From Phycisphaeraceae bacterium (GTDB lineage Bacteria; Planctomycetota; Phycisphaerae; Phycisphaerales; Phycisphaeraceae), in the NCBI GenBank assembly GCA_029260595.1, contig JAJDCY010000023.1:62001-126000 (forward strand): a stretch of DNA of 64,000 bases, written 5' to 3'. Below, piece after piece: positions 47,376-55,462 of this stretch. Each line of letters starts with the position of its first letter. Positions within the stretch are counted from its first letter, which is position 1. The notes beneath the pieces are model-generated. The model ran no database searches. It saw only the letters and a program-made list of their open reading frames with translations, and was not told the origin of the DNA. A program made the translations under genes and the position numbers.

Positions 47376-48542
47376 ATGCCCTTGAGATTGATCCAGGTAT
47401 GTCTTACCGCTTTGTTGATTCTGGTTGCTGCGGTGCCGGTGATGGCGCTGGATGATGCGCACTGGCAGACGGCGAACGAGTCGATCGAGCGCGGGATCGC
47501 GTATCTGCGTGGGACGCAGAACGAAGATGGGTCTTGGTCGCCGCAGGCCGGGCCGGCGGTTACCGCGATGGTGCTGGGGGTGTTGCTTGATCGGCCTGAT
47601 ATCGCGGGGGATGACCCGGCTGTGCGCAAGGCGATTGAATACGTGATGAGCAAGCGGCAGGCGGACGGGGGGATTCATGATGGGATTTTGGAGAACTACA
47701 ACACGTCGATTTGTTTGGCGGCGCTGGCGCGGATCAACGATCGGCCTGATGTGGCCGAGGCGATCGCGAAGGGGCAGGCGTATCTGCGCGGGCTGCAGTG
47801 GCACGACCAGGCCGACCCGAGCGGTGAGAAGATCGGGCAGGGGCACGCTTACTACGGGGGTGCGGGTTATGGGAAGCACGGTCGGCCGGACATGTCCAAC
47901 ACGCAGATGATGCTCGAGGGTTTGTACGAGTCGGGGATGGACTGCAACGACCCGATCTTTCGCCGGGCGCTGGCGTTTATCACGCGGTGTCAGGGGACGG
48001 CGGCGAACCACGAGTTTGGGGATCAGATCGTGCCGGACGGGGGGTTTATCTATGCGACGAGTGTGAACAAGGAGCAGATCGGCGTGCCGCAATCACAAGC
48101 CGGTTACGCCGAGCAGGAACCCGTCGCCGGGCGAGCCGCGCCGCGCCGGCTGCGGACGTATGGATCGATGACGTATGCGGGTTTCAAGAGCTACATCTAC
48201 GCGAACCTGGACCGCGACGACCCGCGTGTATTGGATGCGTACCGCTGGATCAAAAACAACTACACCCTCGACCACAACCCCGGGATGCCCGAGGACCAGA
48301 AGCTGCAGGGGCTGTACTACTACTACATGACCTTCGGCCGAGCCCTACGCGCCTGGGGCGTCACAACGATCCCCACGCCCGACGGCCAACACCACGACTG
48401 GGCCAACGACCTGATCACCAAGCTGGCTGAGCTGCAGCGCGAGGATGGGTCCTGGATCAACGAAGCGGACCGCTGGATGGAAGGCGATGCAGATTTGGTA
48501 ACCGCGTACGCGTTGATCGCGTTAACGCAGGCGGTGCGGTGA
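47376..48542 (+). CDS. Secreted prenyltransferase/squalene-cyclase-repeat protein
   Basis: 388 residues. The signal peptide (VCLTALLILVAAVPVMA, cleavage near 24) is followed by terpenoid-cyclase/prenyltransferase alpha-alpha repeats, e.g. ANESIERGIAYLRGTQNEDG, SWSPQAGPAVTAMVLGVLLD and CLAALARINDRPDVAEAIAK (the QW-type motif with Q...G.W). The sequence lacks a clear DxDD acid motif and is therefore probably not a terpene cyclase. Such secreted solenoids are common in planctomycetes and may bind ligands. Confidence 0.85.
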   Translation: MPLRLIQVCLTALLILVAAVPVMALDDAHWQTANESIERGIAYLRGTQNEDGSWSPQAGPAVTAMVLGVLLDRPDIAGDDPAVRKAIEYVMSKRQADGGIHDGILENYNTSICLAALARINDRPDVAEAIAKGQAYLRGLQWHDQADPSGEKIGQGHAYYGGAGYGKHGRPDMSNTQMMLEGLYESGMDCNDPIFRRALAFITRCQGTAANHEFGDQIVPDGGFIYATSVNKEQIGVPQSQAGYAEQEPVAGRAAPRRLRTYGSMTYAGFKSYIYANLDRDDPRVLDAYRWIKNNYTLDHNPGMPEDQKLQGLYYYYMTFGRALRAWGVTTIPTPDGQHHDWANDLITKLAELQREDGSWINEADRWMEGDADLVTAYALIALTQAVR

Positions 48543-48583
48543 GTGGGCAGTTCGATTGGGCAATAGGCTCATCGAGCGCGAAA

Positions 48584-48614
48584 CACTTACAAGCAGACTT
48601 GTCAGTGCCACCCG
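48584..48614 (+). repeat. Palindromic repeat, copy B
   Basis: CACTTACAAGCAGACTTGTC then AGTGCCACCCG. Same palindrome and tail as copies A and C, in direct orientation relative to C. It lies about 30 bases upstream of the start of the FkbM-type gene and about 40 downstream of the previous gene's stop. Confidence 0.78.
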
Positions 48615-48642
48615 CCGACGACCTATTGGAGAAGGATCAATC

Positions 48643-49464
48643 ATGGGTACATTTAGAAGCTCCAAGCATTTTTTCGATAGGTTATGGCGTCAGATTAATT
48701 GGCACGCCACAGCTTGCCGAACCCCCTCGACGGACAAGAGTGCGCTCGAAAAGCTAATTCGCAAACACCACCCGGTTGATGTACCGGGGAAGGAACTAAT
48801 ACGTTTAGGCCCCAACAAGGGTGACGGCGGGTATTTAGTTCCGAATGATCTGGAGGGAATAGAGGCGTGTTATTCCCCAGGGGTTAGCTATATTTCTGGA
48901 TTTGAAAAAGACTGCGCCGATTTAGGAATGCAAGTATTTCTGGCCGACGGATCCGTAGATGGGCCAGCCGTATCCCATGAGAGATTCCACTTTACCAAGA
49001 CGTATGTTGGCGCAACAACATCCGATGCTTTCATGACTATGGATGAATGGGTAAATTCCTCCCTGCCTCGGTCACAGTCAGACCTCTTGTTGCAGATTGA
49101 CATTGAAGGCTTTGAATACGAATCGTTTTTAAGTATGTCGAATAGTTTGATGAAACGATTTAGAATCATCGTGGTAGAGTTTCACGAACTAGATATGCTC
49201 TGGAGCCAGCCGTTCTTTAAGTTAGCCTCGAGCGCGTTTGAAACAATCCTGCAAAATCACACCTGTGTGCACATACACCCCAACAATTGTGGCGGCTCGT
49301 TAATCAGGCATAAACTAGATATCCCACGCCTTATGGAGTTTACCTTTTTGCGAAATGATCGCATTTGTAATCCGTCATTCTCCAGTTGCTTCCCCCATCC
49401 ACTAGATAGTGATTGCACCAACAAGCCTTCGATTCAATTGCCAAAGTGTTGGTACAGGGGGTAG
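48643..49464 (+). CDS. FkbM-family methyltransferase, low-GC accessory gene
   Basis: 273 residues from the ATG at 48643 (GGAGAAGGA upstream); the longer frame to 48556 begins in the repeat-containing leader. Features: LIRLGPNKGDGGYLVPNDL, IEACYSPGVSYISGFEKDCA (motif I), DLLLQIDIEGFEYESFLSM, the catalytic or binding acidic stretch, and FRIIVVEFHELDML. Such enzymes methylate sugars or other small groups. GC is only about 35-45% in sampled lines against about 65% around it, with different codon use. Copies B and C of the palindrome flank it. Confidence 0.82.
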   Translation: MGTFRSSKHFFDRLWRQINWHATACRTPSTDKSALEKLIRKHHPVDVPGKELIRLGPNKGDGGYLVPNDLEGIEACYSPGVSYISGFEKDCADLGMQVFLADGSVDGPAVSHERFHFTKTYVGATTSDAFMTMDEWVNSSLPRSQSDLLLQIDIEGFEYESFLSMSNSLMKRFRIIVVEFHELDMLWSQPFFKLASSAFETILQNHTCVHIHPNNCGGSLIRHKLDIPRLMEFTFLRNDRICNPSFSSCFPHPLDSDCTNKPSIQLPKCWYRG

Positions 49465-49541
49465 CACCAGGTGGCTGGGGCTCAGCCCAGCGTGTCGCAG
49501 AAGGCGCCCAATGCCACTGCCGCCTCGCTTGCCGGTGCGAA

Positions 49542-51083
49542 TCACTGACAAGCGGACTTGTCGCCGTCACCCGAAGCACCACTCTCCAGAAAATCCCTGG
49601 CGATCTGCCAGACATCCCCGGCACCCATGGTTACCAGCAGGTCGCCCGGCTGGGTGATCAGGGCGAGTTGTTCGACGATGGCGGCGAAGGGGTGTAGGTG
49701 CATGGCCTGGCGGCCCTGGGTGCGGAGGCGGTCGACCAGGTCGGCGGCGCGGACGGCGTGGCGCTCTTGTTCGCTGTCGCGGACGAAGTAGATGTCGGGG
49801 ACGATGACGATGTCGGCGTCGCGGAAGCCGGCGGCGAATTGTTCCATGAGGAAGCGGGTGCGCGAGTGTTGGTGGGGTTGGAAGACACAGATCAGGCGGC
49901 GCGGCTGGAACGCGCGTCGCAGGGCGCGGAGGGTGGTGTCGATCTCGGTGGGGTGATGGCCGTAGTCGTCGATGACGGTGACGTGGCCGGGGTGACCGCG
50001 GGTGCCGGTGACGGGGCGCGTTCCGAGCAGTTGCATACGGCGGTCGAGGCCCTGGAAGGTGGACAGGGCGCGCGCGATGTCGTCCCAGGTGGCGCCCAGG
50101 CGGTGGGCGGTGACGGCGGCGGCGGCGGCGTTGTAGGCCATGTGGTCGCCGGGCATGGCGCTGGTCCAGCGGCAGACGACGGCGTCGTTGTGCAGCAGTT
50201 CGATGGGTTGGTGGACGGCGGCACCGGGCGAGTCGGATGGGGGTGATGCGGGGGCGTCGATCAGGTTGACGCGCCAATCGGCGCCGGGGGCGAAGCCGAG
50301 GGTTTCGATCTGGCAGGTGAGTTTGGCGGTGACGGCCAGGCGGTGCGGGGTTTCGTGTTGGATCAGCAGTGAGCCGCCGGGCGGGATCTTGGCGGCGAAG
50401 ACGGCGAAGGCTTCGGCGATGGCGTCGATCGAGCCGTAGATATCCATGTGGTCTTCCTCGACGTTGAGGATGACCGCGTGGGTGGGGTTGAGGTGGTGGA
50501 ATGAGCGGTCGAATTCGCAGGCTTCGACGATCAGGTGGTTGTCGCGGCCTTGGCGGGCGCCGCCGCCGATTTGTGGGCAGGAGGCGCCGATGATCCAGGA
50601 TGGGTCGAGCCCGGCTTGGATCAGCGTGTGGCAGAGCATGGAGGTGGTGGTGGATTTGCCGTGGGTGCCGGCGATGGCGACGCCGGTGCGGCCGACCATG
50701 AGCTGGCCGAGCATCTGGGCGTATTTGAGGGTGGGGATGCCGCGGCGGGTGGCTTCGGCGACTTCGGGGTGGGTCGAGCAGACGGCGGCGGAGGCGACGA
50801 CCAGCTCGCAATCGGCGGGGAGGGTGTCGGCGGTTTGTTCGAGCGTGACGGGAAAGCCCTCGGATTGGAGTGAGTCGGTGACAGCCGTCGCGGTGGTGTC
50901 GCTGCCGGTGCAGACGGCGCCGGTGCCGCGGGTGATGCGGGCCAGTCCGGACATCCCACAGCCACCAATGCCGATGAAGTGGACACGCTTGGCGACGAGG
51001 TCGAGGGGGAGGGCGGGCGCGGGGTGTGTCGCGGTGTTTTTCGCGTCGTTATTCGGGTTATTTTTGGGGGCTTCCGAGGGCAT
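49542..51083 (-). CDS. murC: UDP-N-acetylmuramate-L-alanine ligase
   Basis: MurC adds L-alanine to UDP-MurNAc in the cytoplasm. 513 residues from the ATG at 51083. N-terminal Rossmann part: RVHFIGIGGCGMSGLARITR. Central ATP part: VAIAGTHGKSTTTSMLCHTL (P-loop) and NVEEDHMDIY. C-terminal part: VIDDYGHHPTEIDTTLRALR and VFQPHQHSRTRFLMEQF. The last ten codons (about SGDGDKSACQ) overlap palindromic repeat C, so the tail has been replaced or extended by the repeat. Confidence 0.96.
   Translation of the reverse strand: MPSEAPKNNPNNDAKNTATHPAPALPLDLVAKRVHFIGIGGCGMSGLARITRGTGAVCTGSDTTATAVTDSLQSEGFPVTLEQTADTLPADCELVVASAAVCSTHPEVAEATRRGIPTLKYAQMLGQLMVGRTGVAIAGTHGKSTTTSMLCHTLIQAGLDPSWIIGASCPQIGGGARQGRDNHLIVEACEFDRSFHHLNPTHAVILNVEEDHMDIYGSIDAIAEAFAVFAAKIPPGGSLLIQHETPHRLAVTAKLTCQIETLGFAPGADWRVNLIDAPASPPSDSPGAAVHQPIELLHNDAVVCRWTSAMPGDHMAYNAAAAAVTAHRLGATWDDIARALSTFQGLDRRMQLLGTRPVTGTRGHPGHVTVIDDYGHHPTEIDTTLRALRRAFQPRRLICVFQPHQHSRTRFLMEQFAAGFRDADIVIVPDIYFVRDSEQERHAVRAADLVDRLRTQGRQAMHLHPFAAIVEQLALITQPGDLLVTMGAGDVWQIARDFLESGASGDGDKSACQ
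49543..49573 (+). repeat. Palindromic repeat, copy C
   Basis: CACTGACAAGCGGACTTGTC then GCCGTCACCCG. It overlaps the 3' end of murC (minus strand). With copy B it brackets the FkbM gene as direct repeats about 960 bases apart. Confidence 0.78.
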
Positions 51084-51216
51084 GGTGGTTAGAGTAGCAA
51101 ATCGGTTCATCGAGACTCGCGGGCGGCCGTGCCGGGCCCGCGAGCCCCGCCCGGGGTAATCCACATTGGTCGTAGGCGGCAGTGTGGGGGCGGGCGTTAA
51201 CGGCTACGATGGTGGC

Positions 51217-52926
51217 ATGAGCGATTCGCTGGGGTCATTTTGTCTGGTGTTGCACGGGCACCTGCCTTATGTGCTGCATCATGGGACGTGGCCTCATGGC
51301 GAGGATTGGCTGTACGAGGCGGCGTGTGAGACGTACCTGCCGATCATCGCGATGGTGGATGAGTGCTTGTTCTTCAACGCTCAGCCACGGATCACGATGG
51401 GGCTGACGCCGGTGTTGCTCGAGCAGCTAGACCACGAGCACTTCAAGCAGGGGCTGGAGAAGTATCTGACCGAGCGGATCGACCACGCCAAGCAGGACCA
51501 GGCCGAGTTCGACAAGATCGGCAACGGGCACATGGCGTATCTGGCGACACGGTGGCAGAACTGGTACGGCGAGCGGTTGGAGCAGTTTCGGGCCATCGGG
51601 CGGGACATCCCCAAGGCGTACGCGGAACGGTCGCAGGCCGGGTATATCGAGATCCTCACGTCGAACGCGACGCACGCGTACATGCCGCTGCTGCTGGAGG
51701 ACGCGTCGATCCGCGGGCAGGTCCGCGCCGGGGTGTCGAGCTCGGAGAGGATTCTGGGGTTTAAGCCGACCGGGTTCTGGCTGCCCGAGTGTGCGTATCG
51801 GCCGGCGGGCAAGTGGAGCCCGCCGATCAACTGGGGTGAGAAGGACGGGCGGATCGGGATCGAGCACCTGGTCGCCGATGAGGGCGTGACGCACTTTTTT
51901 GTCGAGCACCACCTGATCGAACAATGCAACAGCGAGCAGGTGTTTAACGATGGGCAGTGGTGGAAGGTCAACTGGGAAGAGGCGCGCAAGTATGCCAGCC
52001 GTGGGTGGCGCAGTGTCAATACGCCGCACGGGGTGAACAGCGACGGGACGGGGTTGGCGCGGCTGGCGGCGTTCGCGCGCGACCACAAGGCGTGCGAGCA
52101 GGTGTGGTCGGGGACGATCGGGTACCCGGCGGCGCCGGAGTATCTGGAGTTTCACAAGACGTGGGGGCCGCGGCGTGGGCTGCGGTACTGGAAGGTCACG
52201 GGCAAGAAGGTCGACCTGGGTGAGAAGCACCTTTATTACCCGGACGATCTGGACGCGACGATCCACCAGCAGGCGAGCCACTTCTGCGACATGGTCAAGG
52301 AGCGGCTATGGAACTACCGCGAGAAGACGGGGCGACAGGGTGTCGTGACGGCGTGTTTCGACGCGGAGTTGTTCGGTCACTGGTGGTTCGAGGGGCCGCG
52401 GTTCCTGCGCGACGTGCTGCTGAATCTCAACGCGGATTCGCAGATCAATCTGACAACGTCGGCCGGGTATCTCAAGGACAACCCGACAGACAAGGTCGCG
52501 TCGCTGCCGGAAGGGTCGTGGGGTGAGAAAGGTGACCATCGTGTCTGGGCGAATGATCAGGTCAACTGGATGTGGGATATTGAGTACCGCTGCGAGCACA
52601 ACTTCGGCAAGCTGACCCACGATCTGCCGTGGCGGAAAGAGCCGCAGCTACGCCACCTTTTGGAGAAGGCCGGTCGCGAGCTGTTGCTGCTGCAGGCCAG
52701 CGATTGGCCGTTCATCATCCGGCGCGGGCAGGCCGTCGACTACGGGACGAAGCGGTTCATGCAGCACGTGGCGCGGTTCGAGTCGATCATGAACATCGCG
52801 GAGAAAGTCGCGGCCAATTCGGATTACCTGGGTGCGATGAATGAGGTCGAGCGGTTCGAGGTCAAGGACGCGGACATCCACGATGTGATCTTCCCCACGA
52901 TCGATCTGAACTGGTGGAACATGTAG
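51217..52926 (+). CDS. GH57 glycoside hydrolase/branching enzyme (with DUF1957-like C-terminus)
   Basis: 569 residues. The family start LGSFCLVLHGHLPYVLHH is followed by PRITMGLTPVLLEQLDHE, AYIEILTSNATHAYMP-like GYIEILTSNATHAYMPLLL, and GFWLPECAYRPAGKWSPP, where the glutamate of PEC is the expected nucleophile. CFDAELFGHWWFEGPRFLRD holds the expected acid aspartate. The C-terminal helical part matches the DUF1957 extension. It acts on alpha-glucans such as glycogen, most likely as a 1,4-alpha-glucan branching enzyme. Divergent from murC; the ATG at 51217 is chosen. Confidence 0.92.
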   Translation: MSDSLGSFCLVLHGHLPYVLHHGTWPHGEDWLYEAACETYLPIIAMVDECLFFNAQPRITMGLTPVLLEQLDHEHFKQGLEKYLTERIDHAKQDQAEFDKIGNGHMAYLATRWQNWYGERLEQFRAIGRDIPKAYAERSQAGYIEILTSNATHAYMPLLLEDASIRGQVRAGVSSSERILGFKPTGFWLPECAYRPAGKWSPPINWGEKDGRIGIEHLVADEGVTHFFVEHHLIEQCNSEQVFNDGQWWKVNWEEARKYASRGWRSVNTPHGVNSDGTGLARLAAFARDHKACEQVWSGTIGYPAAPEYLEFHKTWGPRRGLRYWKVTGKKVDLGEKHLYYPDDLDATIHQQASHFCDMVKERLWNYREKTGRQGVVTACFDAELFGHWWFEGPRFLRDVLLNLNADSQINLTTSAGYLKDNPTDKVASLPEGSWGEKGDHRVWANDQVNWMWDIEYRCEHNFGKLTHDLPWRKEPQLRHLLEKAGRELLLLQASDWPFIIRRGQAVDYGTKRFMQHVARFESIMNIAEKVAANSDYLGAMNEVERFEVKDADIHDVIFPTIDLNWWNM

Positions 52927-52985
52927 CGAGCGCTGGGTTGGGGGCGTGGGGCGGGCGGCGCACGGGAGACGGGTGCATTTCGACG

Positions 52986-53666
52986 ATGAAGATCTTGCTT
53001 GCCAGTTCCAGCCTACACAAACGCGGGGAGATCAGCGCGATCTGGGCGCAGGAGGCGGCGAGCGCGGGTATTGGTGCGGGCCACATGAAGCTGGTTGGGC
53101 TGGACAGCCTGGGACGGGCGATCGACGAACCGGTGGAGGATCAACCCACATTTGAGGGCAACGCGCGGCTGAAGGCCGAGTACTACGCGGCTGCGTCGGG
53201 GATGATCGCGCTCGCGGACGACAGCGGGCTGGAGGTTGATGCGCTCGGTGGCGAGCCGGGGGTGCTCAGCGCGCGGTACAGCGGGCAGACGGGGCCGCGC
53301 GATCAGGTGGACGCCGCGAACAACGCGCTGCTGCTTGAGCGGCTTGCCAAGGTGCCGGCGGAGCGGCGCACGGCGCGGTTTGTTTGTGCGATGGCGTTGG
53401 TTGAACCTGGCGTGGGTGGCGGGGCGCCGCGGTTATTGGCCGAAGCCCGGGGCACGGTCGAAGGCGCGATCATCGGGCCGGGCGACTTGGCGCGCGGTGA
53501 CAACGGTTTCGGGTACGACCCGCTGTTTCTGCTGCCCGATGTTGGGAAGACCACTGCTGAGTTGCCGCCGGACGCGAAGAACGCGATCAGCCATCGGGGT
53601 AAAGCGTCGCGGGCGATCTGGGAAAAAATACAGCGTCTGGTTAACGCCGACACGGGGTCAGGCTAA
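52986..53666 (+). CDS. rdgB: Non-canonical purine NTP pyrophosphatase (RdgB/HAM1)
   Basis: 226 residues. Hydrolyses dITP, XTP and similar to protect DNA. Start ILLASSSLHKRGEISAIW (the Thr/Ser-rich phosphate loop), NARLKAEYYAAASGMIALAD, DDSGLEVDALGGEPGVLSAR, GYDPLFLLPDVGKTTAEL and ISHRGKASRAIWEKI are all typical. The ATG at 52986 is chosen because the longer frame overlaps the GH57 stop. Its end is embedded in a 15-bp hairpin that serves as a minus-strand terminator. Confidence 0.94.
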   Translation: MKILLASSSLHKRGEISAIWAQEAASAGIGAGHMKLVGLDSLGRAIDEPVEDQPTFEGNARLKAEYYAAASGMIALADDSGLEVDALGGEPGVLSARYSGQTGPRDQVDAANNALLLERLAKVPAERRTARFVCAMALVEPGVGGGAPRLLAEARGTVEGAIIGPGDLARGDNGFGYDPLFLLPDVGKTTAELPPDAKNAISHRGKASRAIWEKIQRLVNADTGSG

Positions 53667-53678
53667 CCAGACGCTGTA
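53623..53678 (-). terminator. Strong intrinsic terminator on the minus strand, inside the end of rdgB
   Basis: A perfect 15-bp stem (53629-53643 with 53664-53678) and a 20-base loop. On the minus strand the stem is followed by six Ts (53623-53628). It would stop transcription coming from the PEP-CTERM gene at 53986-54897, and its other strand contains the stop codon of rdgB. On the plus strand there is no T-run. Confidence 0.8.
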
Positions 53679-53985
53679 GATCGTGTCCCCCATCCCTTCC
53701 GTCTCTCTCCGGACTCCTACTTTCTCCCGACCTGTCTTTCTCTCCGTCCGTGAATTTCTCTCCCGATCCGAGCCCTCTCAACTCTCCTCCGGCCTAGCGG
53801 CCGCAATCAGCTTCCATGCGTGTTGAGGTCTTTCTCCGCTCGGGGTCTTCCTCCCGACTTCTCTCTCCCGTCCATCCTCCCCATCTAACTCCCACTCGCT
53901 TGTCCCTCTCACCAGCGAGGCAGTTCTCCGAGTCTCCAACAAGATTCGCGGCTCCGGGCAGCCGCGATGGTTTGGATTAGGTTCT
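53679..53985 (-). other. Purine-rich, GGAG-dense untranslated stretch
   Basis: On the minus strand this 307-base region downstream of the PEP-CTERM gene is dominated by G and A and has about fourteen GGAG-like motifs (CTCC on the plus strand), without matching start codons. It ends at the terminator described above. It is probably a long 3' untranslated region. Confidence 0.6.
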
Positions 53986-54897
53986 CTAGCGCCGGTTGCG
54001 GCGGGTCGCGGTCGCGACCGCAGTGACACCCATCAGGCCCAGCACGCCGGTGATCGGCTCGGGGATGACGTTGTCCTGCTGACGGGGAACATCAACGAAG
54101 GCCAAGCCCTTGGACATATGGTCGATCGGACCAAGTGACGTCGCGTTGCCGTTGGTGTCAACCGAAAGCAGTTCGGGCGCGAATGGGTTCTGGACCCAGT
54201 AAAACTGCCCATTGCCGTAGGTCAGGGCGTTGGCCTCTGCGTTCAGAGCGGCGTCAGGGGCGATGTTCAAGATCGAGCCGGGCAAGGCGTCCGGATCAAA
54301 GGATTCGAAGACCAGCGGGTCAAAGTCACCGTTGCCGGCGTGGTACAGAAGCCCGTCATCAGAGTTCAGAGCCAACGCATCGTCGTCGTTAAACCCGTCG
54401 AAGGTGTGCAGCGCTCCGCCGATCACCGAACCGTCCAGCGGATTGATTTCGTACAACGACTTCGGGGTCAGGCTGAATGCGAAGAAGTCGTCATCAGTGA
54501 CGCCGAACAGCCGACCCGCGTTGTTGAACGCAAGGGCGATGAACGCCTCACCCATGTCGCCTAGGTCCGTCGCCGGGACCATGTTGCCCGCGATCGCACC
54601 GGGGTCGATGGAGACGAGGTGCGAGCTGCCTTGGCCTTGGATCCGAGCAAGGGCGTAGAGCGTTGTGCCGCCGGGATTGGCGGCCAGCCCGCTGAATCCG
54701 TTGAGGTCCGGCAGGATCACCTCGACCACTCGAACGGTCGAGCCGTCGGCCGGGTTCAGTTCATACAAGTGGTTGTCATGGGCATCATCCTGGCTGTCCT
54801 CGGCTGAGAACAACGTCACGACCGCGAAGGCCGGCGATGCGGTGAGCGCCGCGACAAGCAGCGGCAGCAGTGACTTCACAACGGATCGATGAATCAT
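53986..54897 (-). CDS. PEP-CTERM protein with a beta-propeller-like body
   Basis: 303 residues from the ATG at 54897 behind GGAGG. Signal: VKSLLPLLVAALTASPAFA. The body has repeats such as HLYELNPADGSTVRVVEVIL, FSGLAANPGGTTLYALARI and ALTYGNGQFYWVQNPFAPEL, consistent with a DUF4394-like or propeller fold. It ends VIPEP, a hydrophobic stretch and TRRNRR. The sorting signal implies exosortase-dependent surface anchoring. It is flanked by pyrimidine-rich sequence (plus strand) on both sides. Confidence 0.88.
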   Translation of the reverse strand: MIHRSVVKSLLPLLVAALTASPAFAVVTLFSAEDSQDDAHDNHLYELNPADGSTVRVVEVILPDLNGFSGLAANPGGTTLYALARIQGQGSSHLVSIDPGAIAGNMVPATDLGDMGEAFIALAFNNAGRLFGVTDDDFFAFSLTPKSLYEINPLDGSVIGGALHTFDGFNDDDALALNSDDGLLYHAGNGDFDPLVFESFDPDALPGSILNIAPDAALNAEANALTYGNGQFYWVQNPFAPELLSVDTNGNATSLGPIDHMSKGLAFVDVPRQQDNVIPEPITGVLGLMGVTAVATATRRNRR

Positions 54898-55462
54898 GGT
54901 TGAGTCCTCCCTCAAAAACACAAAAGGGGTACAAGCGGGTTTTCCGGCGAGATCACCACAACACAAGTGCGGTGACAAACGGTCCTAGCAGTTTTCTGGC
55001 AAGCAATCGCGGGTTGTCGTAGCGGGGTTCAGGGTTGCGGGTTCGGGGTTCTTCTAGCAGTGCCCTAGTCGGGCGGTTGGGGGGGTGTCCGTCGGGGGAG
55101 GTCTCTATTATAGAGCGATCTCAAACCCGTCGAACAATCTAGCGTAGGTTCTGGCCGAGTCTCCTGTCTGCGGTATCCCTACCGTTCTCCTCCCACTCTT
55201 TCCTCATTGTCAACTATACCCGATCCTCTCCGCGAACACAAGGGCTTGGCGAAGATTTTTCCTCATAATCGTTATAATCGTCAAACTGCCCAGAAACAAC
55301 GCCTTAAGCGCTTGCAAAAAAAGGACTAGACCGCTCGGCCACACGATCGCCATTGGCCGATATTCGCAGTTAAACGCCCACAATCAATATGTTCGATCGC
55401 ACAGCCCACAAGTCCCGGGCTCCAAATCACGCCCCTGTCGGTTCTGGGCCGGGCCGACGTGC
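54898..55462. other. Long intergenic region upstream of the PEP-CTERM gene
   Basis: 565 bases with no gene. It includes a four-G-tract motif (55024-55047), a pyrimidine-rich part (55150-55210), a promoter-like pair for the minus strand (55271-55299) and a tRNA-like fragment (55322-55350), all listed or discussed separately. Confidence 0.5.
55271..55299 (-). promoter_or_regulatory. Possible promoter of the PEP-CTERM gene
   Basis: On the minus strand TTGTTT (55299-55294) and TATAAC (55276-55271) are 17 bases apart. It would give a leader of about 370 bases, so a nearer promoter cannot be excluded. Confidence 0.4.

Noticed and set aside
49567-50811. A 414-residue arginine/proline-rich frame inside murC
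   Set aside because: Same strand, other frame of murC; composition is that of a shadow.
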